This document shows positions 10,229 through 19,214 of a stretch of DNA of 64,000 nt, in pieces. A model generated the notes under the pieces. That model searched no databases. It had not been told where the DNA came from and saw only the letters and a program-made list of their open reading frames with translations. A program made the translations under genes and the position numbers. The first letter of the stretch is position 1, and every line of letters starts with the position of its first letter. Source of the stretch: Microcystis panniformis FACHB-1757 (GTDB taxonomy: Bacteria > Cyanobacteriota > Cyanobacteriia > Cyanobacteriales > Microcystaceae); assembly GCF_001264245.1 (NCBI RefSeq), contig NZ_CP011339.1, positions 5,622,840 through 5,686,839 on the forward strand, read 5' to 3'.

Positions 10229-11645
10229 TAGGGCTGTTTCATTCTCCCATCAGAATATCAAAAGTAAAAGCGATCACTATCAGGTAAAATGAGAAGTGAC
10301 CGCCAACTTTTTAAATATATGTTGAGCTTAATAGAAAAACTAAAACAAGTCAAGGACTTTCGGAAAGATAAAGGAAAAAGACACCCTTTATGGATAGTAT
10401 TAGTAGTAATAATACTAGGAACAATGCTAGGATACTCAGGTTATAGAGAACTAGGAGAGTTTGCTAAAAATAATCGGCACAGGCTGAGTAAAGAATTTAA
10501 CATAATTCCAGAAAGAGTCCCATCCTATTCAACAATTAGAAGGGTAATGATGGGAGTTGACTGGCAGAGTTTGTTAAAAATGTTTAATGAATGGGCATTA
10601 CAAGAATATGGACAAAGAGATGATATAAATTGGCTAGGCATAGATGGAAAAAGTCTCAAAAACACCCTAAAGAATCCTAACAATGAACAACAAAATTTTA
10701 TCATGTTTATCTCATTGTTTAGTCAAGAAAGTGGCTTGGTATTACACTTAAAAAGAATCGAAAACAAAAAAGGGTCTGAAATCGACGAAGGGCAAGCTAT
10801 AATTGAGGATTGCTCTCTCCAAAATAAAGTTTTTACTGGGGATGCTTTACACTGTCAGAAGAAAACAATCAGCTTAATAGCCAAGACTAAAAATGACTAT
10901 GTTATCACCGTTAAAGGAAATCAGAAAAATCTTTATCAGCGAATACAAGACCTGAGTAATTCCTCAAAGCCAGAAAGTTTTTTTCTTGAACAAGATAATA
11001 GTCATGGACGAAAAATATCAAGAAAAATAGAAGTTTTTAAAGTGAGGAAAAATGAAAGAAAAGGGTTTGAAAATCTGCGAAGAGTTATTAAAGTAGAAAG
11101 AAGGGGTAGTCGCGGGGATAAAACCTATGAAGAAACAGCTTACTATATCAGTAGCCTAACCGAATCCGCCGAAGTATTTGCTAAAATTATTCGAGGACAC
11201 TGGAAAATAGAAAATCAGTTACATTGGGTAAAAGATGTAATTTTTGAGGAAGATAAAAGCGAAATTAGTGATTTTCAAGCGGCCAGCAATTGGTCAATTC
11301 TCACAACCATAGGATTGAATCTTTTCAGAGGTTTGGGTTTTCTCTCAATCACAGAGGGACAGAGGTGGTTAGCTGAACGTTGGGAAAAACTGATAGTTTT
11401 ATCGACGTAAGAAGCAGAAAAATTAGCTAAATTAACAGGATGTACTCTCAGAAAATTTGAAGAGAGATAGGCTTTTAGTGGCTTGGGAACAAGCTTTATC
11501 AATTTATTCATAATAAATTTGGCAGAGGATTAAAGATTAGTTATTGTGACTAACTATTTTGATTAGAAAAAGATAAACTTGAGAATCTTCAGTCAAATTT
11601 ATTGACTCAAAATTAGCTGTACTTAATTTAAATGAATCAACCCTA
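10229..11645 (+). mobile_element. ISAs1-type insertion sequence, copy 1 (1417 bp)
   Basis: The ends TAGGGCTGTTTCATT and (complement of right end) TAGGGTTGATTCATT are imperfect inverted repeats. A perfect 10-bp target duplication CCCGACACCC lies at 10219-10228 and 11646-11655. It encodes one intact transposase. The second copy at 54903-56319 has the same length and encodes an identical protein, so transposition was recent. About 230 bp after the transposase stop hold no other gene I recognise. Confidence 0.95.
10289..11410 (+). CDS. ISAs1-family transposase, copy 1
   Basis: The 373-aa protein belongs to the DDE transposases of the ISAs1 / H-repeat group. An N-terminal DDE_Tnp_1-associated domain (about residues 1-110, with KQVKDFRKDKGKRHPLW) is followed by the catalytic domain with WLGIDGKSLK near residue 125, VFTGDALHCQKK near 185, VITVKGNQKNLY near 207 and the RGHWKIENQLHWVKDVIFEE block near 305-325. 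The last supplies the C-terminal Glu region. Length is full for the family and the frame is uninterrupted, so this copy is probably active. Its ATG lies 60 bp inside the left end of the element. Confidence 0.95.
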   Translation: MRSDRQLFKYMLSLIEKLKQVKDFRKDKGKRHPLWIVLVVIILGTMLGYSGYRELGEFAKNNRHRLSKEFNIIPERVPSYSTIRRVMMGVDWQSLLKMFNEWALQEYGQRDDINWLGIDGKSLKNTLKNPNNEQQNFIMFISLFSQESGLVLHLKRIENKKGSEIDEGQAIIEDCSLQNKVFTGDALHCQKKTISLIAKTKNDYVITVKGNQKNLYQRIQDLSNSSKPESFFLEQDNSHGRKISRKIEVFKVRKNERKGFENLRRVIKVERRGSRGDKTYEETAYYISSLTESAEVFAKIIRGHWKIENQLHWVKDVIFEEDKSEISDFQAASNWSILTTIGLNLFRGLGFLSITEGQRWLAERWEKLIVLST

Positions 11646-12416
11646 CCCGACACCCCCCGCGTCGCCTCTGGTGACAGCCCTAAATCTGGCAGATTGGGAA
11701 CCAGGATATGAACAGCCCCCGCACTTTTCAGTCCCCCGATAATCGTAATAAGATCGCCAACTGCCCCCGTCAAGGTTGCGCTCGCCCCGGCACTATCCCC
11801 TGCGAGTTTCTGTCCGGCCGCATCGCGAGCGTTATTACTCCCCCCCCAAACCATGTACAGGGCGCTCGATGGGGCGATTCCCCCGTACTCGTTTGAAATA
11901 GGGCAAATTGGTTTAGTAAGCTGGGCGGAGTCGGCGGGGTGGTTCCCAGAGGCCCAGTTCTTGCGCCCCCGAATGCGAAATTCGTCCCTCCCTCTAGGTA
12001 CGGAGATGCGCTAACCCCCAGACGGGCTGCCAAGGTTTCCACCCAGGTCGGCCCATTGGTCAAGCGACCGCTTTGGTACGCTAGGGAAGGCATCAAACCA
12101 CCGAAGGGAACGGGTTGATAGTTCGGGTAGGTGGCGATGGCCACGTTACCGCTATCGGTCAAACTGTCCCCGAAGGCGAAGAGATTACTAAAGGTACTGG
12201 CCGAGGCGCTCACCGGAATTGTCGCGAGGGCTAGACCGAGAGAAAGGGCGGGTAGTTTCGAGAGAAGCATGGGGATTTTATCCTGTGGAAAAGCGTTTAA
12301 AAGATAATTATTCTAGGACTTAGGCATTGACAGGATCGACCAAATATGGGGTATGGGTTTCGGGCATTTTAACGTGCTTTTTTGATGATTTTTAAGTGAT
12401 CGCTATTGATCAGAAG

Positions 12417-13079
12417 TTAATCGCTAAAAGTCTGAAACGACGGATTTTCGTTCATATACATCATGGTGAAATTGTACAGTGCGTAAGTCCTATATTCTTC
12501 AAATTGAATACCGAATTCACAGTTCGATAAACAAGGGATAGTTTCTTGGTTTTGTTGGGTATCGATGAGAGTCAGGCTTTTCACTTTCCCACCCAGGGCG
12601 ATATCGATACCAGGGACGCGAACAATACTGGCAAGGGTAACATGGATGCGAGATAAGGGATTCGGAGTTTGGTTTATTTTAATAAACGCTCTCGCCTGGC
12701 AGGTATTATTAGGAGCGCGAAAGGTTTTCACGGTAATCAGTCGGTTGATGCCATTATTTTTGAGTCCATTGATTTCTAGGATCACTTGATTTCCCGATAC
12801 AGACTGACTCGCAATACCGAAAGCTGGCTGTTCCATTTCGAGCAGATTTTCCGTCTTTTTGTTTTCCAGTTTCCAGTAGGGATACACGGGATTACTGCCT
12901 TGCGGAGAACAATCTGGGGCGAGGCGAATCCCGTAGTGAACCTGGTTGCCATTATCACTTTTAGAGATATAAAAAATACTGGGGTATTCTTGGGCAGTTA
13001 GAGAGGGACAAAGGGAAAGAATAAAAGCAGAAATCAAATACAGAGTGACTACATTATGTTTCTTTTTCATGGCGATCAT
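12417..13079 (-). CDS. Secreted DUF4833-like protein
   Basis: The 220-aa product has a basic start and hydrophobic leader ending near SLTAQ, so it is predicted to be exported. The mature part contains IFYISKSDNGNQVHYGIRL and PVYPYWKLE, which match my recollection of DUF4833. Four Cys residues could pair in the periplasm. The start ATG overlaps the stop of the upstream gene (ATGA), indicating translational coupling as the last gene of the minus-strand cluster. Function is unknown. An alternative start three codons later would keep the signal peptide. The 146 bp between this gene and the GDSL gene start hold no gene. Confidence 0.75.
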   Translation of the reverse strand: MIAMKKKHNVVTLYLISAFILSLCPSLTAQEYPSIFYISKSDNGNQVHYGIRLAPDCSPQGSNPVYPYWKLENKKTENLLEMEQPAFGIASQSVSGNQVILEINGLKNNGINRLITVKTFRAPNNTCQARAFIKINQTPNPLSRIHVTLASIVRVPGIDIALGGKVKSLTLIDTQQNQETIPCLSNCEFGIQFEEYRTYALYNFTMMYMNENPSFQTFSD

Positions 13080-14140
13080 TGATGAGAAGTTAAATGAATT
13101 TGATAACCGTAATATACAATACTGGGAATCAGTAAAATGCCCCAGGTTAGCACATCACTATTGATCCCGAAAATATAAGTAACAATGTTGGGAATAATAT
13201 GGGGGAATACGATTCCAAAAATTACCAGAAAAATTGCAATTGCGATCAGAAAGATTCTTCTAAAATCTTCTGGGCGATTCTGATAATTTTTCCAAGCCAA
13301 TAAAGAACCGTACACTGGATAGATCAAAAAGGCGAATAAATCCAAGCTTCCGATTAGATAATCATTGCCAAAAACTAAATTTAAGGTGAGTAAATTATAA
13401 TAGTATCGCAGAGGTATCCATAACATAAATACTAGGAAAGAAATTGTTAGTAATTTAAGGTATCGGTGATAATCTCGAATGTCCGATCTTTCATAAATTA
13501 CAAGCATTGGCCAAAAGATTAAGCTAACGCTAGTTATAATAAAAAAGGAGAGAATATAAAATATTCTACTTGTGGAAAATACATTATTTTGTTTTTTCCA
13601 AGTAGAAAATGATAGACCTTTTTTCATGAATGTGTAGTATCCTTGTTTTTGTTCTGGAGACAGATTTGTTTGGCGATCTCGAAAATTAATTAGAGCTTTT
13701 CCAAGGTTTTCTTTGCTGATGGTTAATTGGTTTCCGTTAATAATGCGATCAACATCGATAATGTTATCGGGTATTTGTTGAATTTGTTTGATCGCCGTTC
13801 GAGAAAGTTCAATCGTAGATTGCGCTTGATTGTTGAGTTCTAACAACATCATGTTATTAGAAGTAGTTTCAACAAATGTCAGAATAGCTGAAATAACAAT
13901 CATGATACAGCAGTTTCTAAAAAAACTTGATCGTCGTCGAATCAAAGCACTAGCTTGATAAAGATTAACTAGAACAACACCAAAAGCCAAAAGTGAAAAA
14001 AGGATGAGATGAGGATATAGCTGACAATAGAAGATCCATCGGTCATTTTCACGAAACTCTAAGTATATACTAGCAGGGAAAATGATTACAGGGATGCCAA
14101 AAACTAAGGCTTTGAATAGGAAAGATAAAAATCGGTTCAT
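13076..14140 (-). CDS. Multi-pass membrane protein, paralogue of the CHAT protein's membrane half
   Basis: The 354-aa protein has about seven hydrophobic helices and no recognisable enzyme domain. It aligns along most of its length with the C-terminal half of the neighbouring CHAT protein. Shared blocks include FYxxLYPHxIL, NMxLLELNxxAQ, IQxIPxxI, an ISKxxL block, TWKxQ, and WIPxRxYYxxxTxNxxFG. A conserved extramembrane loop of about 90 residues lies between helices 3 and 4. ATG 14140 is preferred over 14170 because GGAGAAA lies just upstream. It sits 36 bp after the CHAT gene stop. The pair probably arose by tandem duplication and may form a hetero-oligomer (inference). Function unknown. Confidence 0.8.
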   Translation of the reverse strand: MNRFLSFLFKALVFGIPVIIFPASIYLEFRENDRWIFYCQLYPHLILFSLLAFGVVLVNLYQASALIRRRSSFFRNCCIMIVISAILTFVETTSNNMMLLELNNQAQSTIELSRTAIKQIQQIPDNIIDVDRIINGNQLTISKENLGKALINFRDRQTNLSPEQKQGYYTFMKKGLSFSTWKKQNNVFSTSRIFYILSFFIITSVSLIFWPMLVIYERSDIRDYHRYLKLLTISFLVFMLWIPLRYYYNLLTLNLVFGNDYLIGSLDLFAFLIYPVYGSLLAWKNYQNRPEDFRRIFLIAIAIFLVIFGIVFPHIIPNIVTYIFGINSDVLTWGILLIPSIVYYGYQIHLTSHQ

Positions 14141-14176
14141 AGTTTCTCCGTTTGCTGATTTATTCAGCAATCAAAA

Positions 14177-16430
14177 TTATTTGTCTTGGTAGTTGAAAAA
14201 CAGATAAATGGCTAGTCCCGTCAATATGGGGACAAGTATCCATGTTCCGATGTTAGGAGTATTTAAAAAGAAGGTTCGATCGAGTATATCGGTTAGTCCA
14301 TAGCCAATCCACAGAGAAACACCGATCGACACAATTGTTATTGTTATAATAAGCATTCTATATTTATGTTGTTGTCGAATCGTTTGACAAAGAGTAAAGA
14401 CAAATAAAATGGAAATCACTAAATACACAAAAGGTTCTAACGGTTTCATCCACTGTAAACCAGTGTAACCAAAAAGTATATTCTTGGTTTTTACGACATA
14501 ATAAAGTCTAAAAGGAATCCAAAAGACGACCATTACTTGAGCAAATACTAAATACTCAAAATATCTACTTTGATTATAAAATTTTCTGAAATCTTGATTT
14601 TGTACCCACAGAACGAAAAATGATAAACCTGTAAAAGTGATCGCCCAAAAAGTATAACCGTACAACACGCGGCTCAGAGAAGACCAGTTTTTTTGTTCTT
14701 TCCAAGTTGTCAAATAATCTAAACCAATTTCCATAAGTTGATGAAAGCCTTTTGCCTGCTCTTCCGGGATCTGATCATCCTTTTTAATCGCAATATAGTT
14801 AGACAAGGATTCTTCAAGGACTGCCTTACTGATCACGATGTGGTCTTTCTGAAAAATCTTTTGCGTATCTAGAATATCTTTCGGTATTTTTTGAATATCG
14901 GCGATCGTGTTTTTGTTAAAAGTTGATAGATCGATACTTGCTTGAGCCGTTTTATTAAGCTCTAATAGAAACATATTGGAACCACTCATCTCTATCACAA
15001 GAAGTACGACAGAGATAGCTAACATTGCTAATATGCCTAATTGTAGACCCCGGGCTGATCTGTTGATAATTTGGGTAAAACCTTTATAAACAAGCCATAG
15101 AGCCGCCCAAAACATAAAAAGAGGATAGAGGATAATATGAGGATATAGCTTCGCGTAGAATATAGCTTTATCCCAACCAAATTCATAAAGGAGGCTGAGA
15201 GGTAAACCCAAGACTCCTACTATTCCCCCTATAATTAGGAGAATACGCCATATAAGAGACAATTCGGACTCGGATAAAAACTCTTTCCAGGTGGCTAAGG
15301 GAACTGCGGGGTTAGGAACGATAACGGGTAGCCAATGTCCTCCAGGAAATTTCTCTGGTTTATCATAGGTTTTTTGCAGATGTTGTCGTGCGTTACCCAC
15401 CGAGACAAATAAAGATTTGTTTCGGGAGAAGGAATCGAGGAAATATTTCAGGAAATCGATCGCCATCTGATTATCAATTTCCTCTTTCATCACGATACTT
15501 TGCGGTAAGCGTAACTCTGCCAATTGAGCGGCAATTCCCAAGCCATCACAAGAGTTAAAAATCGCTAGATACAGTCCGTTTTGTATAGCAACTTCCAACT
15601 GTTCTTTTATATCATCAATAGTGATGCTCTCCCGCTCATTGAGATGCAAAACTCCTTTCCCTTCATCATTCGTTTCACTATGGCCGGCATAAAAGATAAT
15701 ATTCCAGCCTTTAGGTTCAGCTAATACGTTTTTTAATTCATCTAAGGTTGGCTGTTCTAAAGATTTTAGTGTCGCACCATGTTCTCGGACTCTGTCCAGT
15801 AATTTTGAGTCCTCATCAAGGCTAATATTTTCATCGGAACCTAATATCACCAAGATACGAACTTGGGGATGTTGTCTAATCTTTCCCCATTTTTCAGGGG
15901 GTTCATATTCTGGGGGTCCGATAGCGATTTCCGCTTGAGGGTAGTGTTGAGATAATAAATCCCAAGCTTGCCAAGGAAGTTGTTTTAACAGAAGATCATC
16001 GGTTTGAATAGTAACTTGAATTTCGGCTTCTGATTTCTTCAGGTCTTGAGTTAGCCAATTCCGAACCTTTTGCCAGTCTTCCCCGAATTAAGCCAGTTGT
16101 TCAATTCGGTGGTTAAGTTTTCATAAGATTCCCAACAATTATTGTACGAACTATTGTTATCTGAATCATCAAAGGGTAAATCATCATCATCGTCTTCATT
16201 CTCAATGATATTCTGGTTATTTTCAGCAGCCTGTGTTCTTCTACCATTATTGACTATTAGTTGGAAATCCTGTTGCCATTGCTGAAGAGAGTCCCTTAGT
16301 GTATCTGGATAAAATGGAACAGAAAGTCTTCTACGACTTCTGGATGAGTTAGAATCATCGCTGATTCTGATCTCGATCAAAAAGACTGCATATCTTGTGT
16401 AACTATATTAAATTCAACTTCCTGCGGCAT
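14177..16430 (-). pseudogene. CHAT (caspase-like) domain membrane protein, two single-base breaks
   Basis: Reconstructed as about 750 aa. The start ATG at 16430 follows AGGAAAAAAATT. A charged, low-complexity N-terminal region of about 120 residues is followed by a CHAT peptidase domain with the catalytic His in IFYAGHS (codon near 15682) and the catalytic Cys in IFNSCDG (near 15550). The C-terminal half has about seven membrane helices and matches the next gene. Single bases appear to be missing near 16378 (TTTTT run before Ile-Glu-Ile) and 16083 (GGGG before Glu-Asp-Trp); restoring them gives a continuous protein. CHAT domains are caspase-related proteases that often act in conflict or cell-death responses. 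A membrane-tethered version suggests signalling or effector release at the membrane (inference). Confidence 0.8.
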
Positions 16431-16487
16431 AATTTTTTTCCTACTGTTTTGTAATCGCTCATCGCCAATTCAAAAAAAAGCTCTAAA

Positions 16488-17450
16488 TCAATTACTGGGA
16501 AAGCTTTCCGAATAAGTTTTTCCGTTACAAGTTATTTTGATTTCATAGAGTTTACCATTTTGTTTGGCAAGTTCTAGTTTTTCCAGATCAAAAATAGGAG
16601 TAATTCTTCGGCAGTTATCCCCTTGTTTTGCGGTCGCCGAGGTTAACATTTTGCCAGAGGGAGCTAGTAAGGCGAATTCCAACCCAGAAGGTAAACTTCT
16701 AATATTTCCGACAGGAATTAACTCAAAAGACACCTTAACTTTATTTTGTTCATTCTCCTGTTGCCAGATGTCAACCATCAAAGCAAAGTCCCGTCCATCT
16801 ATGCTAATTAACTTTCCTTTATTTAACAGCATTGCCGAGGAATCAAGAGATGACTGACTGATCCTTCGAGATCTTCCACTTCGTCCACTGGCTGTTAAGA
16901 CTTTTTCTGATTCTAGCCAATCAGAAGCTAAAAGTTTTTCGATTCGTATAATTTGTTCAATTCGTTGTTGAAGCGAAATAGAATCGAATACATCTATCAA
17001 ATCTTCCAAGGGTTGTAATTGCTCAAGGGAAACTTGTTCCGCTTCCACTTTTTTGACAAAACCTAATATATTTGCCATTTTCTCTTTTTCGTCGATCTCT
17101 ACTATGACGTAGGCGATTCTGTCTTCCCAAACCTCCGGGGGAACATAACAAACCTTTTCCCCCGGCTGGATAGGACGACATTCTAACTTCCCTAACCCCT
17201 TGATCTCTAAATCCGCTACATCCATGAGGATTCGAGCGCTACTGTCCCAGCTATCACTATTCTCAAAATCCGTCTCTACACTCAATAAATTACAACAATA
17301 AAAACCAACGGCACGGACGGCTAAGGTATTGAGCAAAACCTGACGAGCTTTGGCAGTATTTTTCTGTTGTCCGCTAAACTCTCTAGCAAAGTTAAAATCC
17401 GACATTCCCAAAGGAACAGGAAAAGTTAATTGTTCGTTTTCGACGCTCAT
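16488..17450 (-). CDS. DUF1822 family protein
   Basis: The 320-aa soluble protein matches the cyanobacterial DUF1822 family as I recall it: an N-terminal FPVPLGMSDFNFAREFSG block, RAVGFYCCNLL, and the stretch PGEKVCYVPPEVWEDRIAY followed by VVEIDE. A basic Ser/Arg linker (RSGRSRRIS) near residue 195 precedes a C-terminal beta-rich domain of about 110 residues. A strong site (GAGGAGA) precedes the ATG. It lies between the sigma-like gene (43 bp upstream) and the CHAT gene (57 bp to its restored start), an association I recall as recurrent in cyanobacteria. Biochemical function is unknown; a scaffold or CHAT substrate is possible (inference). Confidence 0.8.
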   Translation of the reverse strand: MSVENEQLTFPVPLGMSDFNFAREFSGQQKNTAKARQVLLNTLAVRAVGFYCCNLLSVETDFENSDSWDSSARILMDVADLEIKGLGKLECRPIQPGEKVCYVPPEVWEDRIAYVIVEIDEKEKMANILGFVKKVEAEQVSLEQLQPLEDLIDVFDSISLQQRIEQIIRIEKLLASDWLESEKVLTASGRSGRSRRISQSSLDSSAMLLNKGKLISIDGRDFALMVDIWQQENEQNKVKVSFELIPVGNIRSLPSGLEFALLAPSGKMLTSATAKQGDNCRRITPIFDLEKLELAKQNGKLYEIKITCNGKTYSESFPSN

Positions 17451-17493
17451 GGTAAGAATCTCCTCTGCTTTAATTTGTTTTGACTATTTACAT

Positions 17494-18285
17494 TCAAATG
17501 TCAAGATAGTCTCGAAAGATTTGCTTAAACCTTTGAATACTGCGCTGATAAAATGATGAGAGAACTGAAACTTTTATATTCCATTGTTCGGATAAGTCAT
17601 TCCACGATCGCCCATCGATTCTGCCAAGTGCGATCGCCTGAAAATTCGCCTCCTCATTATTTCTAATGTGAGCTTCCCTGAATTGTCCAGTCGGGTCTTG
17701 TTCAATTAGTTTTCTGAGTTTTTCATATTCTCGATGACGAGGATGAGCGGTTTCGGGTTGTTCTATGAGGTCGAGGAGAGTCTTACTAGACGGATCATCA
17801 TTTTGAGATACAGGTTCATCAAGAGATTGTTGCTGAATTTTATATGTTTTTGGCAATACAAGGTTGGCATAAATTATTTGCCAAAGTAGCAGTAGTCCAA
17901 GGTTTTCTCCTCCTTTGAAAAAAGCTAACATACAAATTTTTAACGCTTTCATCTTTTTATTGCGACGAATATTTAAATACTTGGCGCAGATGTCACAAAA
18001 GCGAAAGCCGAGTGTTTTCCGAAACCAACGTAAAATATGGCCTTCGTTGGGATCATATCTGTCAATTTGTTGTTCATACAAGAGGCACCAGGTTTCCTGG
18101 ATAGCTTCGTCCTGTAGTTCCCTATAGATAGGATAGGGTAAGTCAAAGTAGTTTCTACAACTCGGCTGGGATTGCTGGATCACGTTCGTTAGCTTGGTTA
18201 AGTATTTCAGCCTATCCTTACTGCCTTTAGGATAACTTTTCGCCTCTAGTGCTAATTCATCCACTATCCTCTCTAGATCATCCAT
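17494..18285 (-). CDS. Divergent sigma-70-like protein of the CHAT/DUF1822 cluster
   Basis: The 263-aa product resembles cyanobacterial sigma-70-family proteins. A region-2-like segment (about residues 45-105) contains ELQDEAIQETWCLLYEQQ and YDPNEGHILRWFRKTLGFRF; a C-terminal helix-turn-helix-like segment (about 205-260) contains GRSWNDLSEQWNIKVSVLSS. Between them lies an unusual hydrophobic stretch around LGLLLLWQIIYANLVL, which could be membrane-associating or an insertion. AAGGAAGGAG precedes the ATG. As a dedicated regulator it could control the cluster or act as a signal-responsive DNA-binding protein; whether it binds core polymerase is unproven. It may be co-transcribed with the DUF1822 and CHAT genes. 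Confidence 0.75.
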   Translation of the reverse strand: MDDLERIVDELALEAKSYPKGSKDRLKYLTKLTNVIQQSQPSCRNYFDLPYPIYRELQDEAIQETWCLLYEQQIDRYDPNEGHILRWFRKTLGFRFCDICAKYLNIRRNKKMKALKICMLAFFKGGENLGLLLLWQIIYANLVLPKTYKIQQQSLDEPVSQNDDPSSKTLLDLIEQPETAHPRHREYEKLRKLIEQDPTGQFREAHIRNNEEANFQAIALGRIDGRSWNDLSEQWNIKVSVLSSFYQRSIQRFKQIFRDYLDI

Positions 18286-18569
18286 CGATTTTCTCCTTCC
18301 TTGCGAGATAGCTCCCTATATCTAATCGGCAGTCGTCTCCCAATTTACGCGGGAAAGTAGGATCGAGTCCATTTTTTTAAGAATTTTATCCGGTGGAGAG
18401 GTCGAAGAATTAGCGTTTAGCTGGCTGAAGTCTTTACCCTGTAGGATTTCTGGGCGCTTGTTCTCCTGGGGAGGCAGGGGGACGGAAGAGCGATTTCAAG
18501 GCGGGGAGGATTGAAGGGTAGAGAGCAGAGGTGTGGAATCCTGTAACAAAACTTCGCAAAACCAGCCTT
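18286..18569. other. Intergenic region upstream of the sigma-like gene
   Basis: These 284 bp hold no open frame with coding character. They presumably contain the promoter of the downstream minus-strand group (sigma-like, DUF1822, CHAT). A copy of the 59-nt repeat present upstream of two other genes in the cluster was looked for here and not seen. Confidence 0.5.
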
Positions 18570-19160
18570 TTATCGGGCGAAACCAGGTTCCTGATGGAGA
18601 AGGGGGTTATTGATTAGCCCGTATTGGGATGATCGGGCTGTATTGATTTCATCTTCATCATCCATGATTTCTATGATATGTTGCCCGAACCAGACAAATC
18701 CAAAGAACTGAAATACAATGATAAAAAATAAGGCAATGGTATTTTCGTTACATTGATTTTGTAGGTAAGTTACCAATAAATCCCATGCCGAACCCCCTGA
18801 ATTAGAGGAGTTTGCTTTAGAAAGCTCCAGCAAGGAGCTTATAAGCTGTAAAAACTCTATACATAAGGGAGTAAAAAAACGCCAAAATGCTCCCCACAAT
18901 AAACCATACAATATCACATACCATTGTTTGATATGAAATTTTGTGCGAAAGTAATCGAGTTCTTTATTAGCTCTGAAAGCCCAATAAATTCGCAAAGCAT
19001 TGATCGCAAAAATTGGAATAAAAAGAATTGGAAAAAACTTTTTAAATGCCTGTCCTTTTTCAAACTCTTTTTCTTGAGTGCGCTTGACGATACGACCAAG
19101 ATGCTCTAGCTGAATGCGAATATCTTTGATATTTTTATAGGGCATAGAATTGTAACTCAT
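18570..19160 (-). CDS. Small multi-pass membrane protein of the CHAT cluster
   Basis: The 196-aa protein starts at an ATG behind TTAGGAGAGA. Hydrophobic helices lie at about residues 45-65 (FFPILFIPIFAINALRIYWA), 80-105 (WYVILYGLLWGAFW) and 135-155 (IALFFIIVFQFFGFVWF). Acidic residues (EIMDDEDEIN) follow the last helix. I recognise no named family. It lies 54 bp downstream of the 274-aa gene on the same strand, with intergenic gaps short enough for one transcript. The composition resembles an accessory or sensor membrane subunit. Function unknown; confidence reflects coding status. Confidence 0.7.
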   Translation of the reverse strand: MSYNSMPYKNIKDIRIQLEHLGRIVKRTQEKEFEKGQAFKKFFPILFIPIFAINALRIYWAFRANKELDYFRTKFHIKQWYVILYGLLWGAFWRFFTPLCIEFLQLISSLLELSKANSSNSGGSAWDLLVTYLQNQCNENTIALFFIIVFQFFGFVWFGQHIIEIMDDEDEINTARSSQYGLINNPLLHQEPGFAR

Positions 19161-19214
19161 GATAATCTCTCCTAAAAAAAATTGACAACTGGTGAAGTCT
19201 CCAAGACAACAAAC

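Larger units (their letters stand above)
9810..12270 (-). pseudogene. GDSL/SGNH esterase with PEP-CTERM anchor, split by an ISAs1-type element
   Basis: The gene starts at 12270 with a signal peptide and the GDSL nucleophile motif FAFGDSLTDSGN, then WGGSNNARDA and LVPNLPDLG blocks. Beyond the insertion come the catalytic Asp/His block YDGLHPTAAVHQ and a C-terminal VPEPGG, hydrophobic helix and KRK tail typical of PEP-CTERM sorting signals. It should be a secreted, surface-associated lipase or esterase. A 1417-bp element (10229-11645) sits in codons after the LVPNLPDLG block, with duplicated CCCGACACCC. A single base is also missing from the C run at 11880-11884. The insertion separates the nucleophile from Asp/His, so the enzyme should be inactive. 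Confidence 0.88.

Noticed and set aside
11275..11511. 78-codon open frame at the end of the ISAs1-type element, also at 55037-55273
   Set aside because: It is antisense to the transposase end and only repeats because the element is duplicated.
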